A DNA stretch of 64,000 nucleotides from Chitinophaga jiangningensis (GTDB lineage: Bacteria; Bacteroidota; Bacteroidia; Chitinophagales; Chitinophagaceae), in the NCBI RefSeq assembly GCF_900142605.1, contig NZ_FRBL01000006.1:124001-188000 (forward strand), given 5' to 3'. Position numbers and translations under genes: made by a program. Shown here piece after piece: positions 54,026 to 62,524 of the stretch (positions are counted from its first letter, which is position 1; each line of letters begins with the position of its first letter). Below the pieces are notes generated by a model. The model made no database searches. It saw only the letters and a program-made list of their open reading frames with translations, and had not been told where the DNA came from.

Positions 54026-54108
54026 CCGCGCGGAGCACGGAAAACCATTTGTCTGTGAGCCACCGCCAGTAACAAACCTACGGTAACCTACCGCGCGGAG
54101 CGCGGAAC
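54026..54108. repeat. Two GC-rich REP-like motifs, copies 2 and 3
   Basis: CCGCGCGGAGCACGG (54026-54040) and CCGCGCGGAGCGCGG (54091-54105) each fold into a small hairpin around GGA. Flanking bases (preceding GGTA and following GAA) are also partly shared. See also the related copy at 3152-3169. Confidence 0.45.
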
Positions 54109-54114
54109 CTCGCC

Positions 54115-54135
54115 AATGACACCGAAGGTGTCATT
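54115..54135 (+). promoter_or_regulatory. Hairpin in the leader of the phosphoesterase gene
   Basis: 9-bp stem AATGACACC with its complement around GAA, ending 14 nt before the ATG at 54150. The position suggests translational or attenuation control rather than termination of the preceding operon. Confidence 0.45.
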
Positions 54136-54149
54136 TTTAAATTATTTAT

Positions 54150-56615
54150 ATGAAAATACAGTTAATCATCACTGCGCTGTTCAGTATGGCAGCAAGCGCA
54201 TCTGCGCAGGGCCTCTCCGGCAATGTGTACCACGACAGTAACCGCAATGGTGTTAAGGATGCCGGAGAACCCGGCATCAAAAATATCAGCGTATCGGATG
54301 GCCGACACGTGGTGAAAACGGATGCTGAAGGTAACTACAACTTACCAGGCCATGCCCGGCAGAAGTTCATATTCATTACGCCTGCGGCTGGATATAATTT
54401 TGTGAATAACTATTACCTGCCTGTCGACTCCGGAAAAAGTACGTACAACTTCCCGATGTACCATACCGGTAAAACGGATGCCAGCAGCCACTTTGTAAGA
54501 ATTACTGATACGGAAACCTCCCTGTACGGCAACTGGATTAATGAGGTGAAAAACTTTGCACGTAATGAGGCGGCGGACTTCATTGTGCACACCGGCGATA
54601 TCTGTTATGAAAAAGGGATGCAGTTCCACGCGCAACAGGTGAATACCAAAACGATGGGTCTGCCGGTGTATTATTGCGTTGGTAATCACGACCTGGTAAA
54701 GGGGCCTTATGGCGAAGCACTGTATGAATCTCTCTTTGGACCTGTATTTTATTCCTTTGAATACGGAAACACACACTTTGTGGTAACCCCCATGCCTTAC
54801 GGCGATTACAAACCTTCCTATACCTACGACGACCTGTATTACTGGCTGCAGAACGATCTGGCAAATACAGATCCATCTAAATCCGTTGTAGTATTTAATC
54901 ATGACCTGCTTACTTTCGGTTCTGATTTCACTATTAAAAACTCAAAGGGGGAAGTGCTGAACCTAAATCAGCATAACCTGAAAGCCTGGATCTACGGGCA
55001 CTGGCACTATAATTTTGCACATCAGCATGGCAACAGCGGCATTCGTAGTTTGTGTGCGGCGCCAGCTGCTGACGGCGGCATCGATAATTCCATTTCCAAT
55101 TTTGAACTGATACAGGTGGATAAAGATGGTATTCAGCAGGTAACGCGGCGCTACAGTTATGTGGCTAATCACATCTCCCTGATAACCCCCACAGTAAATG
55201 GTATTAGCTATCGAAACGGTAAGATGCAGGTGAGTGCAAATATTTATCAGACTGATGAAATCCTGCAAACTGTTAACTATAAAGTTTATAGCAAAAAGGG
55301 TAACCTGCTGAAAAGCTTATCCCTGCAGCCTTCGGGCGATTGGAACTGGCATGCGGATATTGAACCTGCTGTAATGAAACCTTATCTTAAAGATACCTGT
55401 TATAGTACGCTGGAGGCTACTTTGCGCTCCGGTCGTGTGCTCTTCAGGCGCGATACTTTTGTGATGCAGCCACCGATGACGGTGAAATCCACTAACGAAA
55501 CCTGGAACCAGACCCTGCAAAATGCCCAGCGGGTACCGGTTACAAAGCAGGTGAATTTCTCCGGCCTGCAATTATTGTGGTCATCCAACCTGGGAGCGGC
55601 TGTGTGGAAATCGGCTCCTATATTGAATAATGGAAAATTATACCTGGCCACCATCGATGATGAAAACCTGGAGAAATGTGCGATAGTGGCTATGGAAGCC
55701 AATACAGGTAAGGTTTTATGGAGATATAAAACTACAAACTCTATAAAGCATAGTCTTTCGCTCAGTGGTAACTATTTATTAGGGACAGATGCAGAAGGCA
55801 TCACCTATGCGCTGGATGCCGCTACAGGCAAGCTGCGCTGGCAACATAACGGACCTATGAAAGGTTTACCTCCCTATAACTGTGGTGGCGTGGTGTATGA
55901 AGATATGTATATCACCGGTACCGGAAATTTCCTGCAGGCCCTTGATATTAAAACCGGAAACCCACGCTGGACCAACACTTCCTGGAATGGCGGTGAAGCT
56001 ACGCCCACTGCTATGACTATCTGGAATAACCTGCTGATCACTTCCAGCAACTGGAATCACCTTTTTGCACACGACCTCCAAACGGGCCAGCTGCGCTGGA
56101 AAAGGAGCGATGGCGGGATCCGTTTCAGAAGTGGTACGCCGGCAGTGCATCAGCATAAATTGTTGGTGCAGGGCATTAATATGTTGCATGTTTTGAATGA
56201 AGAAGGTAAAACCATTGATAGCATTAAAGTAAACGGAGAGCTGAAAACCATGACTGCCCCTGCTATCTGGCAAAACCAGGTGTTACTCGCCACCGCTGCA
56301 GACGGAGTGCAAACTTATGAACTCGGTACCGGCAAATGGTTATATGGCTTCAAGCCATTGCAGGCATTGAGTTTCACGGCACCTTATTCACTGCCACCGG
56401 CAGCTACCGTTGAAAGTACACCCATCATCAATGGCAATCATGCTTTTATAGCCGCTGCTGATGGCTGGTTATATGTGTTGGATCTTGCTGCTAAAGGCAG
56501 GCTGGTAGCTAAGTTCGAAGTAGGAGCGCCCGTGTATGCGGATATGGCATTAGCAGGTGAGGTGTTGTATGTAGCAGATTTTTCGGGGAATGTAAATGCA
56601 TTTCGGTTGCATTGA
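54150..56615 (+). CDS. Secreted metallophosphoesterase fused to a PQQ-type beta-propeller
   Basis: An 821-residue exported protein (signal peptide about 1-20, SASAQ). The next part is a SdrD-B/MetallophosN-like beta domain (GNVYHDSNRNGVKDAGEPGIKNISV). The calcineurin-like core runs from about 115 to 300, with GD (149-150), GNHD (178-181), NHD (His251) and GHWH (284-286). The first metal motif reads Asp120-Thr-Glu122 instead of Asp-x-His. A MetallophosC-like segment (about 330-455) leads to PQQ/quinoprotein-like repeats (about 470-821) such as ALDAATGKLRWQHNGP and HDLQTGQLRWKRSDGG. It lies after pair B and probably acts on phosphorylated products taken up by it; the substrate is unknown. Confidence 0.86.
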   Translation: MKIQLIITALFSMAASASAQGLSGNVYHDSNRNGVKDAGEPGIKNISVSDGRHVVKTDAEGNYNLPGHARQKFIFITPAAGYNFVNNYYLPVDSGKSTYNFPMYHTGKTDASSHFVRITDTETSLYGNWINEVKNFARNEAADFIVHTGDICYEKGMQFHAQQVNTKTMGLPVYYCVGNHDLVKGPYGEALYESLFGPVFYSFEYGNTHFVVTPMPYGDYKPSYTYDDLYYWLQNDLANTDPSKSVVVFNHDLLTFGSDFTIKNSKGEVLNLNQHNLKAWIYGHWHYNFAHQHGNSGIRSLCAAPAADGGIDNSISNFELIQVDKDGIQQVTRRYSYVANHISLITPTVNGISYRNGKMQVSANIYQTDEILQTVNYKVYSKKGNLLKSLSLQPSGDWNWHADIEPAVMKPYLKDTCYSTLEATLRSGRVLFRRDTFVMQPPMTVKSTNETWNQTLQNAQRVPVTKQVNFSGLQLLWSSNLGAAVWKSAPILNNGKLYLATIDDENLEKCAIVAMEANTGKVLWRYKTTNSIKHSLSLSGNYLLGTDAEGITYALDAATGKLRWQHNGPMKGLPPYNCGGVVYEDMYITGTGNFLQALDIKTGNPRWTNTSWNGGEATPTAMTIWNNLLITSSNWNHLFAHDLQTGQLRWKRSDGGIRFRSGTPAVHQHKLLVQGINMLHVLNEEGKTIDSIKVNGELKTMTAPAIWQNQVLLATAADGVQTYELGTGKWLYGFKPLQALSFTAPYSLPPAATVESTPIINGNHAFIAAADGWLYVLDLAAKGRLVAKFEVGAPVYADMALAGEVLYVADFSGNVNAFRLH

Positions 56616-56626
56616 TGGTATTGTAG

Positions 56627-56688
56627 CTGGCAATAATTATTCTGTAAAGACTTGATTTTTCAATTCTTTACAGAATAATTATTGCCAG
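56627..56688 (+). terminator. 23-bp perfect hairpin after the phosphoesterase gene
   Basis: Arms 56627-56649 (CTGGCAATAATTATTCTGTAAAG) and 56666-56688 pair perfectly around a 16-base loop. The arm sequence is given here only in part by position: left begins CTGGCAATAA. It follows the stop codon by 11 bp. Confidence 0.7.
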
Positions 56689-56705
56689 TTGTTTACCATT
56701 TTATT

Positions 56706-56856
56706 CACGAAGTAGAGACGCCTCGCAGGCGTCTATTCAGGTAGGTCTACTTCACAATCTCCGCTGTAATTTAAGTCGGCATTAATGATGTTAACAACAT
56801 AAATTTACGCGGAGATTGTGTTTTGATAGACGCCTGCGAGACGGCCCTACTTCGCG
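56706..56856. repeat. Composite imperfect inverted repeat (MITE-like)
   Basis: The left side carries CGAAGTAG, TCGCAGGCGTCTAT, CACAATCTCCGC and GTAATTT in order. The right side carries their complements in reverse order. The arms are about 55-60 bp with one 17-bp insertion-like difference. A smaller hairpin GACGCCT, CGC, AGGCGTC lies in the left arm. The 30-base centre has no coding signal. It may be a small non-autonomous element or a degenerate repeat; no target duplication is seen. Confidence 0.5.
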
Positions 56857-56889
56857 AAAATTTATTGCCGTCAAATTATACCAACTAAA

Positions 56890-56921
56890 AAAGGCTTTTA
56901 AGCGTCTGCTTAAAAGCCTTT
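56890..56921 (-). terminator. Terminator of initiator tRNA
   Basis: A 14-bp stem (AAAGGCTTTTAAGC with its complement) around a four-base loop. On the minus strand it lies 8 bp after the tRNA and ends in a six-base T-run. Confidence 0.8.
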
Positions 56922-56928
56922 CTCTTTG

Positions 56929-57000
<72 letters not shown>

Positions 57001-57151
57001 ATGTGGTTGCAAATGTAGGCAAATAAATCAAACCACAAAAAATAGTGTTAAGTTTTTTTTATCAATTGCTAAAAAGATGAAATTTGATGTGCGCTGTAAT
57101 CCTTTGTAGTAAAGCGTTTGAAGCCTGTCTAAAAAACTTCAAAAAACTTTT

Positions 57152-57919
57152 CTAAAAATCTGAATAAGCAGTTGGTCGTACAAATATTATATCCTGATGT
57201 GATACATTGTGTGCATATTCAGGCAGCGCGGATAATTTTTTCCAGGCAGGATCAGCACCAAAAGACTTCCAGTGTGCATCACGATCGGCTTTGTTGTTAA
57301 AGGTAGTCATGTACATCAGGTTGGGAGTATGACTACCGGCAATTACGCTACCGTAAAACACTGCATTGAATCCGAGCCGGCGGAATATTTCTATTTCACC
57401 ACCAGCATTAAACATCTTTACTTTATTACTGTGATAGGCTTCTGTAGCGCTTTCATAGCTGCGAAGTTCATATACTCTTTCTGCTTTAGGGCTGCTGAGT
57501 GCGGGCAGTGCCATTTTTGGCATATCCTCGAAAGCCAGCAGCAGTATGGTTTCTATGCGATTGTAAGGAGCAGTATTATTGTACCCGCTCATGAAAGTAG
57601 TGGCGGCAGTGGTGTAAGCAGCATCTTTGTCGAGCTTCGCCGGCAGTTGTGAAACCTGGTCCAACGACTTAAATGCACTGAAAACGTATACACGCAGATC
57701 GGCTGTATCCTGCGTCACTGGCTTGAATACACCTACCTGGCTAATACCTGCACGGTGTAATGCCGGCAGCAACGCCTGCTCGAGATAACTATCCAACCCT
57801 GCTTCCTGTGAGGCGCTGATATGATATACTTTAATCTGGTAATATTGCTGGCCGCCCTTGCCGGCAGCGAGAAATGGCAATGCTATACATAAAGTCAGCA
57901 ACGATAATAATGTTTTCAT
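57152..57919 (-). CDS. NIPSNAP-family exported protein
   Basis: A 255-residue protein with a signal peptide (MKTLLSLLTLCIALPFLAAGKG) and two ferredoxin-like dimeric alpha-beta-barrel halves: YYQIKVYHISASQEAGLDSYLEQALLPALHRAGISQVGVFKP and VYELRSYESATEAYHSNKVKMFNAGGEIEIFRRLGFNAVFYG. The YELRxY segment followed by FNNKADRDAHWKSFGADPAW is typical of NIPSNAP domains. The exported version with this signal peptide is common in Bacteroidota. Function is unknown. It is monocistronic, upstream of the tRNA on the same strand. Confidence 0.88.
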   Translation of the reverse strand: MKTLLSLLTLCIALPFLAAGKGGQQYYQIKVYHISASQEAGLDSYLEQALLPALHRAGISQVGVFKPVTQDTADLRVYVFSAFKSLDQVSQLPAKLDKDAAYTTAATTFMSGYNNTAPYNRIETILLLAFEDMPKMALPALSSPKAERVYELRSYESATEAYHSNKVKMFNAGGEIEIFRRLGFNAVFYGSVIAGSHTPNLMYMTTFNNKADRDAHWKSFGADPAWKKLSALPEYAHNVSHQDIIFVRPTAYSDF

Positions 57920-58023
57920 GTACGTAGAATTTGCCGGTCAAAATACAAAAAGTAGCGGGAGATTTCCAAACGTTGATCCATCTGAGTGGATAGCCGTATA
58001 TTAGCTGTTACAAATGGAAACTT

Positions 58024-59133
58024 ATGTATAGCGAACCTGAAATGCTGATAGAAGAAACGAACGACAGAGGCACCATGTATGCCATGGTAGAGCAGGATGA
58101 CCGTACTGCGTACTTTTATTTATATCCATCTGAAATCATGGGTAACCGATTTAAACCAAGGCCATGCTGGTTGCGAAACCTGCAGCCCGCCCCTGAAAAG
58201 CGGGATACGGCAGCTATGGAAAACGGTGTAGCCCCAATGCTGGAAGCTAAGTTTTGTAAATATCCGGAAGGGGAAGCCCCTTTGGAAAAAGAACGTATTT
58301 CCTTTATCTGGAATGCAGAAGGTGACGGCGCCGCTATTTTATATGATGAGGAAATTATAGGTATCATTCCCGGATGGGGATTGTACATGGACAGGCCACC
58401 GGCTTATGCGGCGGCGTGTACCGACAGCAATGATAACAGCATTACCTTTCCCCTGGGAACGCCGGAAACCAATATGCAGTACCGGAAGTTCCTGGATGCA
58501 GCGGATTTCTGGAACAACTGGCAAAACGAGGAAGCCCCGCAATGGCCGGCCATTCAGACGAGTTTCATGGACGCCTATACGAAAGTATTTGGTGCAGAGC
58601 AGGCCTATTACGCCATCGATGATAATAAGTGGCCGCCAATGGCCATGGCCAAATTTGAGAAAGACGAGGTGGTTTACTTCCTCACACTGGGCATGAGCAT
58701 CCGCCCGATGCCATGGGTGGATTTCCTCTACAATGAAAATGCCGGCGGCTATCATCGTGCGGAGCTGGCCCTGGCCATGGATAAGAAAATATTTACGGAG
58801 GAGCAGATTATGCAGGTGGCGCAGGTGCTGGCAGGCCTGGCCGACAGGCCATGGAAGCTCGTTACCTGGCTCGGAGAAGGGCATACCGTGTCCTCCGGCG
58901 TGCTGCCAAAGCCATATGAGAGCCTGATCCTGTCATCCGCACTGTACAACGGCCCGGCCATAGAGTTGCCCCAGATGTATGGCGACAAAGTAAACCTTTA
59001 CTGGTGTGTACCTATCACTTTTGAAGAGCGCACCTTTGCGCACAGCAAGGAAAATGGCGGTTACGACCTCCTCGAGAAAATGATCGGGGAAGGCAGCAAT
59101 CATATTGTTACCAACAGGAATCCTGTAGTGTAA
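58024..59133 (+). CDS. Suppressor-of-fused (SUFU) domain protein
   Basis: A 369-residue cytosolic protein. The C-terminal half (about 200-360) matches the bacterial SUFU domain: FLTLGMSIRPMPWVDF, YHRAELALAMDKK, LADRPWKLVTWLGEGHTVSSGVLPKPYESLIL and VNLYWCVPITFEERTFAHSKENGG. The N-terminal half is not recognised. Bacterial SUFU proteins often act as immunity proteins for polymorphic toxins, but no toxin gene is next to this one, so that role is only a possibility. It converges on the LanB gene with a terminator between. Confidence 0.83.
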   Translation: MYSEPEMLIEETNDRGTMYAMVEQDDRTAYFYLYPSEIMGNRFKPRPCWLRNLQPAPEKRDTAAMENGVAPMLEAKFCKYPEGEAPLEKERISFIWNAEGDGAAILYDEEIIGIIPGWGLYMDRPPAYAAACTDSNDNSITFPLGTPETNMQYRKFLDAADFWNNWQNEEAPQWPAIQTSFMDAYTKVFGAEQAYYAIDDNKWPPMAMAKFEKDEVVYFLTLGMSIRPMPWVDFLYNENAGGYHRAELALAMDKKIFTEEQIMQVAQVLAGLADRPWKLVTWLGEGHTVSSGVLPKPYESLILSSALYNGPAIELPQMYGDKVNLYWCVPITFEERTFAHSKENGGYDLLEKMIGEGSNHIVTNRNPVV

Positions 59134-59186
59134 GGCTTTCTGAAGAAGGGGCCTGAGAATTGCAAGGAGCAAGGAGAAAAAAACAG

Positions 59187-59216
59187 GGGTGTATCAAGAA
59201 TGATGCACCCTTTTTT
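59187..59216. terminator. Bidirectional terminator between SUFU and lanB genes
   Basis: A 9-bp stem (GGGTGTATC, 59187-59195, with 59202-59210, one G-T pair) and a six-T tail. On the opposite strand a T-run also follows closely. Confidence 0.75.
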
Positions 59217-59240
59217 AATTACCAACTATTCTATTTTATC

Positions 59241-62200
59241 CTAAATCATTAAGTTTCGCAAATTGAAACTAGTCTTTTCTTTTGCCAGGACTGCTGTATA
59301 ATGCTTGGTGAGGCAGTGGTATGTAACCAGTTCGTGTAAACGTGGACTGGCCAGGAAAAACCTGTTAAGCATCATATGGAGCAGGTCACCGGTTAACTTT
59401 TGCAGCCGGCGCGACCTTTGAGCCGAGGCCTTACCGCAAATGATCCGTATTTCTGTACAAATATTTTTTATTTCGGACCCGTAGAGGCTGAACTGATCAT
59501 AGATCACGTCGGCCAGCGGGAATGATCGGGCTGTTTCGTCCAAAATACCTGCGATAGCCTGTTGGTGTTCCCTGAACTTATTATTCAGCTGGAACTGGAG
59601 GTCATTGTTGCCATTGAACTCGGTAAACAGGGTATCCCGCAGTATACTGAGGATATCCAGCTTTTGCTGCACGTTATACCCCAGGCTTTCCAGCATGGTG
59701 TCGGTTGCCTTAACCGCAAATATCCACCTGTAAAATTCCTGGTTGCCGCTTTGTATGTGTGGGAGTAGTTCCAGTACCAGTTCGCTGTCGTGGTAAAAGA
59801 TCTGCTCACATAAATCCATTATATCGGCTCCATAGCGTTCCAGTTCGCGTGTATAGGTGTCAAACTGAATTTTATGGATGATATCGTCGTCGATATAAGC
59901 CTGGAAGGCCTGGTTGATTTCATTGATAACGGTCTGGCTTTGTTCCGGATCGGTGAGGTGGAAGCGGAGCCGCAGGTGATTATCATTGTCCACGTAGCGG
60001 ATAAAGAACCATTTGTGAATGATTTCGTCCAGTTTCAGGTTATTGACAATGGGGTACACTTCTGTGGTCAGCAGTTTATCTACCCATTTAGGACCGCAGT
60101 AAACTTTAGCATACAGCCACTCAGAGCCCGGGCTGAATGTCCTTTTGACATTTATTTGCTGGTTTTCCGGAATGGCTGTTCTGCTATGGGTATATGTGTT
60201 ATTATAGAGAGGGACGACAATTTCATTGCAGAAGGCACCTGATTCCGTGCGGATGAAGAGGTGTTCTTCTTCCAGGAATGATTCAAAAAGGGTAACGTTC
60301 CCTTTTTTGAGGTGGGAAATCAGGAGGTCCCTGGCCAGTACGCATGACAGGTCGAGGAACAGTTCATTATCTGATTCTGCAAGGATTACCTTTTCAGGTA
60401 TATTATTTTTATTAAGGAGATGTAAGAGCTGTTGTTGTTCATCACCTCCGTCCTGGAGGAACGCTTTGCTGAGCAGCCGCCATTGTGCTCTCCGCAGGAT
60501 CACTTCATTAAACCTTACGCGTGGCAGGTAGGGGAGTTCCTGGAGGATGTTCCAGTCCCAGAGGATTGACATACTTTCCTGCTGGCTTTGCATGGCGCAG
60601 AGGAATTTGTAGACACTGAGGCTGTTGTTGAAGTTATGCGCGCTGGTGAGTCGCGGCACAATTTCTTTATGCAGGGATTTAGAAAACAGGATGATATTGT
60701 CATTGACTACGTTAACGTATATATCGCTGACAGGTATTTGAAATTCCTTATCCAGGGAAGATGTTCCGAGGAATGGGATTTCGTAATCGTAGAGTTTGGG
60801 GCGAAGCAAAACGTTACCGGTGCGGCCTTGGGGGAGGTGGATAATTTCAGCAATTATTTTATCTCCCAGCAGCATTTTTTCATAGGCTGCTATCTGGCGC
60901 ATGTGGTCGGCGAGGGTTTCACTCGAAGAGCCGAAGCGCCCCATTAGGGGAAGGGCGGAAGGACCACCGCAACTTTTGAGTACGAACCGAAAGTCGCCCG
61001 CATCCAGGTGGCTGGTACTGCTGGCGAGGAGGTTACCCATGGCGGTGGAAGTTGCCGGCAAGCCGGTCGGGTTTTCGGGGGTCGCTTCCAGCAAATCTTC
61101 AGATGTAAGTACGATTTCGGTTAAATGATGTTGCTGTGCCTCTGCAAATTTTCTCAGGACCAGCTTATGGTGATTGGTCCATTGGTTTTGGTTGAAAGAA
61201 GACGCTGAGGGGAGAACAAGATCATCGATGACCGGGGTATAATTGGACTTATCGCCTGAAAGGATGCCAAATCCAATACCATTTTCACTGTCCAGTACGG
61301 ACATGAGTGGCATTGCTTTGCCTTCATAGCGTGCGGTATATTTCTTTTTGAAAACAGCCAGGTCTGGGTCTTCATGAGAAACATTCAGCGCGGTAAGCTC
61401 GCTAAGGGTTTGGGTAATGGTGTCAATAACCTTATGATGGAGGTTATTGGCGGGTGTTTCGTGGAAGAGGTCGACCACCACGAGGTCTTTTTTAAGCAAT
61501 CCTGGGCTAACTTTCTGCAGTAGTTCTCCTATAACATTATAAGGTTCATTTCTTTTCTCATAAGCAACCAAATGTTGTTGTGCTGCTGTCAACAGTTGCT
61601 GCAACGGAGCTTTAACTCCTTTTAAACGGAGCTTTTCTGCAATTGTACTCAGATAATCCGGACCTGTTAACGTCGGATGAAAGGCCGAGACGAGTATTTG
61701 GTTTTCCACCAGCATGCTGATGAAGCTTTTGGCTTCATCAGCAGTGATAGAAAGATCCATGAGTACAGCAGTGAGCTGTTGAATGGATGCGCCATTACTG
61801 GCAGTAGATAGGATTTTCTCTAGATAGATGTTATGGGAGAAACTACTGAGAAAATAGTGTCTTTTATTTTCCTTGATTTGATATTCGTAGTAACGGTATG
61901 TATTTCCTACCCGGTAGATACTGCTGTTAGGCAGGAAAGTGAGTACAGCGGCGATTTCCGGGTCAGCGACCAGTTCATCGGCGATTACCGACAGGCAGTG
62001 CATGTCGATTTTTGCTTTTTTATGGCGGGAGGACTCGTCTATGGTAATAGCAGTCGGTGCATCCGTGATGCTGCCGGTAGAACAACCTGCAAATAAACCA
62101 TATGGTGTGCAACGAGCACTCATTCTTAATAAATATTTATATAGGGTCAGTACCAGTTTGTGTTGTTTTTGCGGCCTGAGTACTGATGTACCGCTTAACC

Positions 62201-62417
62201 AATCCAGCAGACTTGTATGTAACTCCTGGCTGGCCAGATATATGGCTTCCTGCAGCACGGGCTGCCGGTAAATTTCTTTTAATGCTGCAGTTAAAGAGGC
62301 TACATCACGCTTATTTCCAGTATGAAGGGACTTAATGGTGTTGTAGGACAAAAGCGGCAATCGTAATAGATAAAAATCGAAAGACTTAACCTGCGGCATC
62401 AATATGCGATCGTGCAT
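59241..62417 (-). CDS. Full-length LanB-type lanthipeptide dehydratase
   Basis: A 1058-residue enzyme of the class I dehydratase family, which glutamylates Ser/Thr of a precursor peptide from glutamyl-tRNA and then eliminates glutamate to leave dehydroamino acids. It begins PQVKSFDFYLLRLPLLSYNTIKSLHTG and contains the lantibiotic dehydratase N-terminal domain (to about 730). The C-terminal part (about 780-1045) is the SpaB-type elimination domain: EWLYAKVYCGPKWVDKLLTTEVYPIV...HKWFFIRYVDNDNHLRLRFHLTDPEQ. Both halves are on one chain. An element shared with the precursor gene lies 55 nt upstream of the ATG. The start may be ATG 62399. There is no lanC or transporter in view. Confidence 0.9.
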   Translation of the reverse strand: MHDRILMPQVKSFDFYLLRLPLLSYNTIKSLHTGNKRDVASLTAALKEIYRQPVLQEAIYLASQELHTSLLDWLSGTSVLRPQKQHKLVLTLYKYLLRMSARCTPYGLFAGCSTGSITDAPTAITIDESSRHKKAKIDMHCLSVIADELVADPEIAAVLTFLPNSSIYRVGNTYRYYEYQIKENKRHYFLSSFSHNIYLEKILSTASNGASIQQLTAVLMDLSITADEAKSFISMLVENQILVSAFHPTLTGPDYLSTIAEKLRLKGVKAPLQQLLTAAQQHLVAYEKRNEPYNVIGELLQKVSPGLLKKDLVVVDLFHETPANNLHHKVIDTITQTLSELTALNVSHEDPDLAVFKKKYTARYEGKAMPLMSVLDSENGIGFGILSGDKSNYTPVIDDLVLPSASSFNQNQWTNHHKLVLRKFAEAQQHHLTEIVLTSEDLLEATPENPTGLPATSTAMGNLLASSTSHLDAGDFRFVLKSCGGPSALPLMGRFGSSSETLADHMRQIAAYEKMLLGDKIIAEIIHLPQGRTGNVLLRPKLYDYEIPFLGTSSLDKEFQIPVSDIYVNVVNDNIILFSKSLHKEIVPRLTSAHNFNNSLSVYKFLCAMQSQQESMSILWDWNILQELPYLPRVRFNEVILRRAQWRLLSKAFLQDGGDEQQQLLHLLNKNNIPEKVILAESDNELFLDLSCVLARDLLISHLKKGNVTLFESFLEEEHLFIRTESGAFCNEIVVPLYNNTYTHSRTAIPENQQINVKRTFSPGSEWLYAKVYCGPKWVDKLLTTEVYPIVNNLKLDEIIHKWFFIRYVDNDNHLRLRFHLTDPEQSQTVINEINQAFQAYIDDDIIHKIQFDTYTRELERYGADIMDLCEQIFYHDSELVLELLPHIQSGNQEFYRWIFAVKATDTMLESLGYNVQQKLDILSILRDTLFTEFNGNNDLQFQLNNKFREHQQAIAGILDETARSFPLADVIYDQFSLYGSEIKNICTEIRIICGKASAQRSRRLQKLTGDLLHMMLNRFFLASPRLHELVTYHCLTKHYTAVLAKEKTSFNLRNLMI

Positions 62418-62472
62418 GTCTTTTGTTTGAAGTACAAGGTGCTAACATCTTTATCTACATAGATATTTTTTC

Positions 62473-62496
62473 GACCAAAAGCATCGTTTGCACGAC
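62473..62496 (-). promoter_or_regulatory. Shared bipartite element upstream of lanB
   Basis: On the minus strand: GTCGTGCA, AACGA, TGCTTTTGGTC. The outer blocks are identical, apart from one W position, to the element at 63180-63203 upstream of the precursor. Extending by the flanks gives 24 matches in 32 positions, with mismatches concentrated in the five-base spacer. TGCTTTTG may also be a degenerate -7 box. Confidence 0.75.
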
Positions 62497-62524
62497 GAAA
62501 TGACGAACTTTTTCAATATCCTGC

